Assembly (NCBI GenBank): GCA_001940725.1
Contig: MDVR01000105.1
Coordinates: 1-16,589, forward strand
Source: Candidatus Heimdallarchaeota archaeon LC_2
GTDB lineage: Archaea > Asgardarchaeota > Heimdallarchaeia > Heimdallarchaeales > Kariarchaeaceae
Length of the DNA: 16,589 nt
Direction: 5' to 3'
The notes under the pieces are model-generated. The model worked only from the letters and a program-made list of their open reading frames with translations. It ran no database searches and was not told the DNA's origin. Below are positions 1 to 6,804 of the stretch, piece after piece. The first letter of the stretch is position 1; every line of letters starts with the position of its first letter. The translations under genes were made by a program, and so were the position numbers.

Positions 1-780
1 AAATGCTTCAAACTCTTTTGTGTGATTCCTCGATGGGTTATGCACAAATTGAGATCCATTATCATGAAGTATGGCTTCGGGAGCACCATGCTTCTTCACT
101 AATTTTTCCAATGTGTCCACCCAGGATGCTGTAGTTTGATTATCAGAGATCACAGCTGCCAAATTATATCTGGAATGGTCATCAATCACATTATAGGCAA
201 ATAACTTGCCTGGTTTGTAGAATGGACCCACATTATCAATCTGCCATAATTCATTGGGTTTACCTCGTTCAAAACTTTTGTAATACACCTTCTTTTTACG
301 ATTTCGTCTTAATTTACCCTTCCCCACCTTTCTCAGTTGATATTGGGTAGTCGATTCTGAAATGTATCTTTGGCTTTCCAAAGAAATTGCAGAAGCTATG
401 GTTCGAGATGATAATTGACGGTCTCGCAATGCAAAGATGCGTGACAATATCTGTGAAGGAAGCCTACTTGATTTTGGACCCGGTTTTCTGGGGACAATCC
501 CATCCAGCCCAAATTCTTTGTAGTTCTTCGATTTTCTGAAATAGGTTGATCTTGCAACTCCGAATTGCTCAAGAATCTGATCCACTGTTTTATCATGATG
601 TTTTGATCGAGGATCTGATCGTTCCTCAATGGTCTGAACAAGAGAGATAAATGCTCTCACTTTCTCTTTCTTTACTAGGACTTGTTTTAGTTTGAACATT
701 AGCAATTCAATTTCAGCAGGTCCTACTTCTTCATTATGTAATATCTGTGTGACATGTCTAGCTATTGACATGTGTCTCAT
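1..780 (-). CDS. IS481-like DDE (rve) transposase, 3' end beyond window
   Basis: This is a DNA-cutting and strand-transfer enzyme of an insertion sequence. The frame is open from an ATG at 780 to the window edge, giving 260 residues without a stop or frameshift. It begins MRHMSIARHV and aligns without gaps to the complete copy at 11687-12769. I count about 21 differences in 260 residues (about 92% identity). The N-terminal third holds a helix-turn-helix region (around DQILEQFGVARSTY). The integrase core follows, with the first catalytic Asp in LWQIDN and the second in ILHDNGSQF. The Glu falls beyond the edge. Many changes between the copies are conservative, so both may still be functional. 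The C-terminus is missing only because the window ends. The assignment to the rve superfamily is firm. The IS481 label is a best fit, and a related IS3-type family is possible. Confidence 0.88.
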   Translation of the reverse strand, partial: MRHMSIARHVTQILHNEEVGPAEIELLMFKLKQVLVKKEKVRAFISLVQTIEERSDPRSKHHDKTVDQILEQFGVARSTYFRKSKNYKEFGLDGIVPRKPGPKSSRLPSQILSRIFALRDRQLSSRTIASAISLESQRYISESTTQYQLRKVGKGKLRRNRKKKVYYKSFERGKPNELWQIDNVGPFYKPGKLFAYNVIDDHSRYNLAAVISDNQTTASWVDTLEKLVKKHGAPEAILHDNGSQFVHNPSRNHTKEFEAF

Positions 781-836
781 TAATTGTTACAGTTGATAAT
801 CGATTTCGTCAGATGTTAGAATCAATTCACTGGTTT
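1..836 (-). mobile_element. IS481-like element, partial (copy A)
   Basis: This is the transposase above plus its leader. Upstream of the ATG (781-836 on the plus strand) the sequence follows the leader of copy B at 11631-11686. Both share ATCGATTAT followed by C or G and AAC, and AATTAATG at the start codon. The outer end near 836 is estimated from the leader length in copy B, because no clean terminal repeat can be read here. Where copy B has an expanded ATCG tract, this copy has only one ATCGAT unit. Confidence 0.55.
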
Positions 837-890
837 TTAATTCATTTTTATTCATCTCCTCTAAAATATTGAGAATCTATAGAATCTATC

Positions 891-2171
891 TCAAACCTGA
901 ATTGGTGCAATCAACATTCGACTATGTACGTTACCCATATCTCGACGTTGGAGTTTGGTTGGATCAAATTCCACACCATCACGAAGAATATAAAAACAAC
1001 AACGTAGTATCTTTACTGCAACAGCCACCAGTGCCTTACTTTTTAACACACCACGCTTAACCAACCCTTCAAAAAAATCTTGCAGTGGACCCTTGGTTTT
1101 AACTGCTTGTAAGGCACTCCAACCTAGATGAAAACGAAGCAATGATGGACCTGCTTTACTGATCTTACCCATCCGCTCTTTTTGACCACTAGAATATTGC
1201 ATCACCGCTAGACCTGCAAACGCAGTCACTTTACGACTTGCCCGATTACCAACAAAACGATGAACATCACCTAAAAAGCCGATGATCGCTGCTCCGGCTG
1301 TGATACCTACACCAGGTATCTCACTAATTTTTTCTATTTCGGTTGGGAATCCATCAAACACATAATCATGGATTTTGATCTTAACCTCTGCAACTTGATC
1401 CTGCAATTGTACGATTCTAGGTATTAGAAGTTTTAATTCGTACACCCAAATTGGATCCGAGATACCGACAGAATGCCTTGCCAAATCTATCATCTTATTA
1501 GCTTCACTTAGTCTAAATCTACCTCTACTATGCCTTTTTAACAATATAGTTAATTTTTCCACTCCAAGCTCAATTAGATCTGACGGTGTGGGTGCACACT
1601 GTAATATCTCTAGTGATGTTTTGCCAAACAATCCCTTTATTGCCTTTGATCGCTCTGGAAATATAACATCCATCAAACGTGTGGTTTGGTTCTTCAAACG
1701 AGTAAGATCTCGCTTCAGTTTCTTATCCAATTGAAGCAGTTCTTTCAATTGTGCATACTTTTTATCATAAAGTTCACCTTTCAATAAACCTAATTCTGCG
1801 CCTTTAGCCAGTACTAGTGAATCAATAGGATCCGTCTTGAAATACGGTTTAATGACATTTCTTAGATACTTTGCCTGTCTGGGATTGCAAATAATAAGAT
1901 TGTAATCATGATGTTCTAACCATCGAGCTAACACCTCATAATAATGAGCTGTGGCTTCCATAGCTACTTTTCCCTCAGGAAAATTCTGGGTATATTTTCT
2001 TATATTCGTATGCAATTTTTGAAATCCTTTTTCTGAATTATCGAAGAAGAACTCTTTCAACACTTTTCCAGCAAGGGGATTAAAACGGTCAGAAAGCAAA
2101 ATCGATGCATGATGTTTTTGCTTTGCGATATCGATTCCAACGTTAATTTTAAGATTGGTAATTTCATTCAT
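891..2171 (-). CDS. IS110-family transposase (DEDD recombinase)
   Basis: A 426-residue, full-length IS110-type recombinase. This family inserts its element at sites chosen by an element-encoded bridge RNA. The N-terminal RuvC-like domain shows the four acidic residues at the expected places: Asp14 in GIDIAKQK, Glu72 in MEATAHYYE, and Asp114 and Asp117 in KTDPIDS. A charged, probably helical linker (about 135-165) follows. The C-terminal Transposase_20-like domain has IPGVG (285-289), GNRASRK, and the SSGQ segment (327-330), where the family's catalytic serine is expected, then GKISKAGPSLLR. The ATG at 2171 has a GGAG about 11 bases upstream. The frame is intact, so the element could be active. 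The long non-coding flank is upstream of the gene, as in the IS110 subgroup rather than IS1111. Confidence 0.95.
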   Translation of the reverse strand: MNEITNLKINVGIDIAKQKHHASILLSDRFNPLAGKVLKEFFFDNSEKGFQKLHTNIRKYTQNFPEGKVAMEATAHYYEVLARWLEHHDYNLIICNPRQAKYLRNVIKPYFKTDPIDSLVLAKGAELGLLKGELYDKKYAQLKELLQLDKKLKRDLTRLKNQTTRLMDVIFPERSKAIKGLFGKTSLEILQCAPTPSDLIELGVEKLTILLKRHSRGRFRLSEANKMIDLARHSVGISDPIWVYELKLLIPRIVQLQDQVAEVKIKIHDYVFDGFPTEIEKISEIPGVGITAGAAIIGFLGDVHRFVGNRASRKVTAFAGLAVMQYSSGQKERMGKISKAGPSLLRFHLGWSALQAVKTKGPLQDFFEGLVKRGVLKSKALVAVAVKILRCCFYILRDGVEFDPTKLQRRDMGNVHSRMLIAPIQV

Positions 2172-2450
2172 TTTCTAAGTACTCCTGTACTTGGAGGTCT
2201 ACCCAGTTCATTCTGGATCCTTTCTACTCTAAGCTTTCGTACGAGCTCTTCTCAAACCAATGGAATGCTCAATCTTATCTGCAGAGAAATGAAAGGTTAG
2301 CACAGTCTCGATCACGGGTTGCCTCCGCTATATTATTATTACAATAACATTGAAGTCCCAATCGATTATTCGTGCTTAACCTCCATGTCTCTTTACGGAG
2401 ACATGCTAATTTATTTTATTTTAGTGTACTAGATAAGTCTCGATCATCCA
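2172..2450 (-). ncRNA. Candidate IS110 bridge RNA / left-end region
   Basis: This is the non-coding 5' flank of the IS110 transposase, on the side where IS110-subgroup elements carry their bridge RNA. Several paired segments are visible. There is a perfect 8-bp hairpin at 2384-2405 with a 6-base loop. A long-range stem pairs 2294-2303 with 2372-2382 (10 bp, one bulged base). A hairpin at 2177-2192 sits just before the ATG. AGATAAG (2431-2437) is complementary to CTTATCT (2274-2280). An 11-base direct repeat, AGTCTCGATCA, occurs at 2304-2314 and 2436-2446. The exact RNA ends, guide loops and element boundary cannot be fixed from one copy. Position and structure are seen in the sequence. The RNA identity is inferred from the family. 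Confidence 0.55.
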
Positions 2451-2503
2451 GTATCATGGGAATCAGAACATGAAAAACAAACCTGGATATTAATTGAACC
2501 CTT

Positions 2504-3259
2504 TTAATTTCCATAATATTTTATTTTTAATAAATAAAAAATACTAATACTTAAAATCAAAATAAGTATTAATCCGATAAATTGATTTAATGAAATAAAT
2601 TCAAGTGTCGAATTCAAGTCTGACATACTAGAATTAATCCAAATTGGGTTTGTGAATTTAATATAAGTGATCTCATTACTAAATATCTCATAATTGTTAA
2701 GATCGGGATTAGACTCAATATTCAAATTTTTTAACGTTTCATTGTATAAATTTAGATTTGGAGCATCAAATGTAAATTTCGTTGTTGTCGATGGATCAGT
2801 TTGATTTATTTGAATAAACCAAGTTATATTATAGTTTCCTTTCTTTTCTGAACGAATTATATCATTACTTCCTATACCGAGAGACATCCCCCCTATCGTT
2901 AGCGATTGTTCATAACTTACTATTAATTCATATTCACTCTCATTTATAGAAAAATCGGCATAATAACCCCAAATGAACGTCCTTGATCGATTATCATTCG
3001 TTGCTTTATTAACATAAGATCTAATTGTTATGGAGTCGTTTTTCTTGTCAAAATCTAAATCTTTGATTTCGAAAACCAATTGTAACCAAATTAGGTCTAT
3101 TTGGCCATTAAAGGCAAATTCTTCTTGGTAAATCTGTGTTGAAGGCATAATAGGTTCATCATTGTTGATTAATCCTGAAACATGTGAAGATTTTGTGTGG
3201 TTGAATGTTGCCGACATAAACAAAATTGAAATAATAACCAATCTAATATGAAACCGCAT
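2504..3259 (-). CDS. Exported, membrane-anchored protein of unknown function
   Basis: A 251-residue protein that I do not recognise. It has an N-terminal signal peptide (Arg-rich start MRFHIR, then LVIISILFMSA). A polar exported body of about 190 residues follows, and a single C-terminal membrane span (about 226-245, GLILILILSISIFYLL) ends in a short basic tail. The topology is therefore outside body with a C-terminal anchor. The body is rich in Asn, Ser, Ile and Thr and has at least six N-x-S/T sequons, which suits a glycosylated archaeal surface protein. The start ATG has TGAGGG about 5 bases upstream and a TATA-like box further up. It is separated by 500 bases from the next gene, so it probably has its own transcript. 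Confidence 0.75.
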   Translation of the reverse strand: MRFHIRLVIISILFMSATFNHTKSSHVSGLINNDEPIMPSTQIYQEEFAFNGQIDLIWLQLVFEIKDLDFDKKNDSITIRSYVNKATNDNRSRTFIWGYYADFSINESEYELIVSYEQSLTIGGMSLGIGSNDIIRSEKKGNYNITWFIQINQTDPSTTTKFTFDAPNLNLYNETLKNLNIESNPDLNNYEIFSNEITYIKFTNPIWINSSMSDLNSTLEFISLNQFIGLILILILSISIFYLLKIKYYGN

Positions 3260-3300
3260 TTAAACCCTCAATAATTCAATATTCATTTTTATGGTAAAGT

Positions 3301-3310
3301 CTTATATTAA
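3301..3310 (-). promoter_or_regulatory. TATA-like box for the 2504-3259 gene
   Basis: On the minus strand this reads TTAATATAAG, about 42 bases before the ATG at 3259. It fits an archaeal TATA box followed by a short leader with a TGAGG ribosome-binding site. It is a single site in AT-rich DNA, so chance is possible. Confidence 0.35.
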
Positions 3311-3760
3311 CGAAGCCATAGTATAAATCAAATAAAACTCGTTCTAATGGATGAAATTTGTTCTTCTAATAAAATACTTTGAGGATCGAATTTTTGAATA
3401 ATAGGTCAACAACACCTGAAGCAGTCGAATTTAGAATTAAAGTATTAGTTTCGTTGGTAAAATTTGTTTAACCATCCATAAAAACACGCTCTAGTAGTCG
3501 AACAGGGAAATTTAAAATCTAGTTCATATCACAATCTATGATCAACTCACCCATCAAAATTTGACATCTGTTTATTAAAGGTAATCCAATTCGACCTACT
3601 TTTTGACCCCCGAATCACCCAGTTTTTATTTCATGTATATTTGTTGACTCCGAGAATTAAATTGAGAAATATACGAAAAAGTTTTGCAAAAATTACTAGG
3701 TAATTTGAGGTGTAAAAACTAGGTTAAAACATGGGTGCAGAACTGATCGATGAATAATTT
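3311..3760. other. Non-coding stretch without recognisable features
   Basis: About 450 bases between the upstream region of the exported protein and the stop of the next minus-strand gene. All frames are broken by stops. I see no convincing gene remnant, tRNA or long repeat. It is somewhat AT-rich like its surroundings. Confidence 0.6.
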
Positions 3761-4300
3761 TCAATTTGTCATCTGGTATTTTGCAGGATAGAATAGATAA
3801 ATCCCAAAAGTAATGATAAGCAAAATTAATCGTAATCCAAAAAGTTCTAGAAAACTTGGAATTTGTTCAATTGAAACTGCTGAATCATAGGTTAACATAT
3901 TAAAAATTGAAAGAGGGAAGATAGAATATCCTATTGGTTCAAAGACTAATAAAAATAGAAATGAAGGTAGTATATAATAATTTATTACATTATTCTTAAA
4001 GATCTCAGACAATAAGAAATACAGACTTATCCAAAATGATGCAACACATAACACAAGAATTAATGATAGAATAACAGCTCGAACATGGATCGCGAAATCT
4101 ATATCCACAGATGTGAAATAAACATTGAATAAAAAGATGATATAAGCTGGAAATACTAGTATCGAAGTTGTAACTATCATCATTGACATCCTTTTTATTT
4201 TTACATTTTCAGAAATTGAATTTGGGGCCATACTCTGTCTGGTTCTATAACTTTTAAGGTAATTATACTTGAATAATGATAGGCAAATTGCAACAATCAC
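3761..4300 (-). CDS. Polytopic membrane protein, possibly a 5'-truncated ABC-2-like permease
   Basis: 179 residues from a GTG start at 4300, with four to five membrane spans (for example MIVTTSILVFPAYIIFLF, AVILSLILVLCVASFWISLY, and a last span LRLILLIITFGIYLF) and a short tail. The spacing of spans and the loop VFEPIGYSIFPLSIFNML resemble the C-terminal half of an ABC-2-type permease, but no signature proves this. No ATG or good ribosome-binding site lies near the GTG. The frame stays open upstream to 4370, reading hydrophobic-compatible codons (DLVNLLGDLTRITLV), and ends in a stop exactly where an ATCG tract (4362-4371) begins. This suggests that the gene has lost its 5' part. It lies about 106 bases downstream of the Kelch gene on the same strand. 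Confidence 0.5.
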   Translation of the reverse strand: MIVAICLSLFKYNYLKSYRTRQSMAPNSISENVKIKRMSMMIVTTSILVFPAYIIFLFNVYFTSVDIDFAIHVRAVILSLILVLCVASFWISLYFLLSEIFKNNVINYYILPSFLFLLVFEPIGYSIFPLSIFNMLTYDSAVSIEQIPSFLELFGLRLILLIITFGIYLFYPAKYQMTN

Positions 4301-4361
4301 TAAGGTAATTCGAGTTAAATCTCCAAGTAAATTGACAAGATCTCTATGGGTTGAGTAAATA

Positions 4362-4371
4362 GATCGATCGA
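4362..4371. repeat. (ATCG)n tract
   Basis: GATCGATCGA, at the upstream limit of the open frame that continues into the possibly truncated membrane protein. It belongs to the family of tracts found at nine loci in this window. Confidence 0.8.
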
Positions 4372-4406
4372 GTTAAGACATAGACTGGATCTATCCAATA
4401 ATTCGG

Positions 4407-6290
4407 CTAACTCTTATGGGATTCTGATGGATCACCCAATTCTTTCAGATTGGTGCCAAATAACGATGATTCATCAATTAGTTCTAATAATATCTGGATT
4501 AAATTTTGATATTGTTGCAAACCTGAAGGTTCTAAAAAGATCATTTGAATGAATTTTCCTTCAATAACATTATCCTCTATATGTATGAAATTTTTATCCT
4601 TCATAGCTCTTGTATGTGTGCTAAGATCAGACCAAGTAACACCCATTAATTTTCTCAATTCCTTTGTTGGTACCTTTACATGTTCTGTTAAAATCTGGCA
4701 CATTGCCAACCTCATGGGATGAAGAAGAAATTTGTAATCATAAAGCTCCTGGGGGATAAATTTTCCTAAATCCTCACTAATTTTTTTCTTGTTGATAAAA
4801 TTGGCACCGATAACATAATTACTAGTAGCAAAACCTCCAAAAATACGTTGTATCACTTCTTTTGTATTCGGAGGTAAATGATTTGATAAATTCGTATTGG
4901 AAATAAGTTGTGAACTTTTTGTTGATACGCGCCCAGCTTTAATAAAAATACCAAGACCAGCGATACTGAATAAAGAGGCTATCAACCCTCCAATCAACAA
5001 TGGATTTAATGCTGGAAATCTAAGATCCAGATCTGAATTAATGGTCCCATGAATTTGTAGAGCGTAAATATCATTGGTAAAGATAATTTGACCCTCGGAG
5101 TCAATTTTATATCCTCCAACGTAAATAGCAGAATTATCATTTGGATTATACGCTAGACTTCCGAAAATATAAACCTCGTTTAGAGTAGATGATTGTGAAT
5201 ACCATCTATTACTTTTGAAATCAAATATCCAAGTCACACTTGAGGCGATATTTGCTTCGTATCCCCCGTATAATACGATTTGACTATTTTGAATATCATA
5301 TATAGCCGCATGTCCCATCCCGTTTTTAGGACCAGCTGTTACTTCTTGAAATGTCCAAGTATTAGCATTATAGTCAAAATACCAAAATTCCATATGACTA
5401 CCGTTATTCAAAATTTCAGACTCGATCGATCGATCAGACTCTAATATGGCCGATCCAATGGTACCTCCCAAAAGAATCATTTTATCTTGATGATTGTCAT
5501 ATAATGCTTCAGTACCAACTGAATATTTCGCTAAATTATTTGTACTTAAAAACCTCCAATCTTGATTTGTAAAATCAAACGCCCAGGATTCGAAATAATC
5601 ATCAACCCCATTTGTACCACCATACATTATAGTTATTTCATTTTTATCGTCATATATCATTGAATGAAAAAACCGAGGTGGTGGTAGCGTTTCGGGAAAT
5701 ATTTCAGTCCAAGTATTGTTTTCATAATTATAGACCCACATATCATTAATAATTGTATAGTTTTCGTCCAAAAATTCATTAACACCACCATATAGAAGTA
5801 TTTTGTCAAATTTATTATCGTAAACCATAGAGTGGAAATATCTCGGTTGCGGACTTATCGAAGGGGTAATATTCAACCATGTTTCGGTTTTTGGGTCATA
5901 CATTAAAGTATCTCCAAAGATAACATCGTCGGAAACCCCTCCAAATAAAATAAAGATCGAAGCAGATTCATAGTAAACGAATTCTGGATCAGTACGCAAT
6001 CCTAATACACTTGATGAAGGCATAGCCGACCATGAAATCAATTGACCATTATTTCCCTCATTTTCAGAATTTGTGGGCATGAGAGTTGAAATTTCAGATC
6101 CACTTGACGATTGATCGATCGATGTTGTTGCTTCAAGGTAGGTTGTGGAAGTTGTGGTTGTATTAGCCTGATTTAAGGAGATATTACTGAAAGAATCAGA
6201 TTCGAAATGTATTGATGCGTCAGATCGCCAGATGTTACCCACAATGATTAAGCTAACGACAATAACAATAATTCTAAGTTTGGGAGACAG
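4407..6290 (-). CDS. Membrane-tethered Kelch-propeller / winged-helix regulator
   Basis: 627 residues if started at CTG 6290. Order of parts: a signal peptide (SPKLR then IIVIVVSLIIV); a Thr/Ser-rich linker; five to six Kelch blades (about 105-415) with repeated GG pairs followed by a D..W.Y/F strand, such as ILLYGGVNEF and NDMWVYNYENNTW; one membrane span (about 430-451, LLIGGLIASLFSIAGLGIFI); then an inside domain (about 515-605) reading LLHPMRLAMCQILTE, TKELRKLMGVTWSDLSTHTR and a wing, like HTH_34/ArsR-type winged helices. The architecture is that of a one-component sensor: an outside ligand domain and an inside DNA-binding domain. GTG 6242 is the first conventional start, but it would leave the protein without a signal peptide. 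Two ATCG tracts lie in frame in the gene. It is divergent to the ABC operon and may regulate it. Confidence 0.82.
   Translation of the reverse strand: MSPKLRIIVIVVSLIIVGNIWRSDASIHFESDSFSNISLNQANTTTTSTTYLEATTSIDQSSSGSEISTLMPTNSENEGNNGQLISWSAMPSSSVLGLRTDPEFVYYESASIFILFGGVSDDVIFGDTLMYDPKTETWLNITPSISPQPRYFHSMVYDNKFDKILLYGGVNEFLDENYTIINDMWVYNYENNTWTEIFPETLPPPRFFHSMIYDDKNEITIMYGGTNGVDDYFESWAFDFTNQDWRFLSTNNLAKYSVGTEALYDNHQDKMILLGGTIGSAILESDRSIESEILNNGSHMEFWYFDYNANTWTFQEVTAGPKNGMGHAAIYDIQNSQIVLYGGYEANIASSVTWIFDFKSNRWYSQSSTLNEVYIFGSLAYNPNDNSAIYVGGYKIDSEGQIIFTNDIYALQIHGTINSDLDLRFPALNPLLIGGLIASLFSIAGLGIFIKAGRVSTKSSQLISNTNLSNHLPPNTKEVIQRIFGGFATSNYVIGANFINKKKISEDLGKFIPQELYDYKFLLHPMRLAMCQILTEHVKVPTKELRKLMGVTWSDLSTHTRAMKDKNFIHIEDNVIEGKFIQMIFLEPSGLQQYQNLIQILLELIDESSLFGTNLKELGDPSESHKS
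5422..5435. repeat. (ATCG)n tract inside the Kelch coding region
   Basis: TCGATCGATCGATC. On the minus strand it is read in frame and encodes Asp-Arg-Ser-Ile in a loop between two Kelch strands (ILESDRSIESEI). The loop is polar and tolerant, so the tract does not break the propeller. Confidence 0.8.
6113..6123. repeat. (ATCG)n tract inside the Kelch coding region (N-terminal linker)
   Basis: GATCGATCGAT. It is read on the minus strand as Ser-Ile-Asp in the Thr/Ser-rich linker between signal peptide and propeller. Confidence 0.75.
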
Positions 6291-6298
6291 TTAATATT

Positions 6299-6303
6299 AC
6301 CTC
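6299..6303 (-). promoter_or_regulatory. Ribosome-binding site deciding a CTG start
   Basis: The minus strand reads GAGGT, then eight bases, then CTG at 6290-6288. A stop codon in the same frame lies immediately before the CTG. The only start with both this ribosome-binding site and a signal peptide is the CTG (or, less likely, an even rarer codon within a few bases). Confidence 0.5.
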
Positions 6304-6365
6304 ACTTCTTTGTTAATCTAAGATCAATTACTTGTTATATCTATCAATTTAGAATTACATTTGAT

Positions 6366-6376
6366 CCATATAAATA
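6366..6376 (-). promoter_or_regulatory. TATA-like box upstream of the Kelch gene
   Basis: Minus strand TATTTATATGG, about 76 bases before the proposed start. This would give a leader of some 50 bases that includes the GAGGT site. Other AT-rich boxes lie nearer, for example around 6334-6345, so the choice is uncertain. Confidence 0.3.
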
Positions 6377-6420
6377 TTAAATAGCTCAAGTGTGCCGAAT
6401 CTGCACTTAAATTTAAATAA

Positions 6421-6647
6421 ACTAAGAATATATTAGTTCTTTCGTTTATCATCTATATTTTCCTGACCAATCCGATTTCTGCTCAAAACCCATATTATAT
6501 TCTTGGTCAAATGCGATTACTGAAGGTGATGAATATTTATGGAAAATTGAGACTCTGCAAGAAAATTACGACTATAATACAACATATTCAACTATACAAA
6601 CTAATTCAACTGTTTCTGATTCTAGTGAAACTCCATCTATCGATTAA
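6421..6647 (+). pseudogene. Remnant of a small secreted protein (frameshifted)
   Basis: One frame from 6421 reads a clean signal peptide, LVLSFIIYIFLTNPISAQN, but has no start codon and is preceded by a stop. From about 6501 a different frame reads YSWSNAITEGDEYLWKIETL, then an acidic, Thr/Asn-rich tail, and stops at 6645-6647. Joined by a one-base shift around 6485-6503, they make one plausible secreted product of about 75 residues. The composition (Trp, Glu and Asp, with N-x-T sites) resembles the exported proteins nearby. It could also be the decayed start of a longer surface protein once linked to the ABC operon. The family is not recognised. The alternative is chance, because the stretch is short. 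Confidence 0.4.
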
Positions 6648-6749
6648 GTCTGACCAATATATTGGTATGACTATCGATAAATCAATTATAAATAGCTAAA
6701 ACGAAAGGAAAAGATCGATTTTCATCTTACTATAATAAAGGGAAGAAAA

Positions 6750-6764
6750 CTCGGTAAATCCGAG
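6750..6764. promoter_or_regulatory. Inverted repeat, possible operator of the ABC operon
   Basis: CTCGG-TAAAT-CCGAG is a perfect 5-bp inverted repeat with a 5-base centre, ending 10 bases before the TATA box at 6775. The position suits a regulator that helps or blocks TBP/TFB binding. It is GC-rich in otherwise AT-rich DNA. Confidence 0.4.
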
Positions 6765-6774
6765 AAATAAATAG

Positions 6775-6784
6775 TATAAATATG
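6775..6784 (+). promoter_or_regulatory. TATA box of the ABC operon (near-leaderless)
   Basis: TATAAATATG begins 30 bases before the ATG at 6805. Archaeal transcription normally begins about 25 bases after the box, so the mRNA should begin at or within a few bases of the ATG. This fits the absence of any ribosome-binding site there. Confidence 0.6.
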
Positions 6785-6804
6785 GGATTGTATTGTTTAG
6801 TATT

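Noticed and set aside
396..641. Minus-strand ORF of 81 residues, and its counterpart at 11871-12134
   Set aside because: Both are the same out-of-frame reading inside the IS481-like transposase genes. The shared sequence explains why they match.
6511..6699. 62-residue plus-strand ORF
   Set aside because: It has Lys/Ile/Leu-rich composition typical of random AT-rich DNA. The overlapping frame reads a better coding segment, treated here as a gene remnant.
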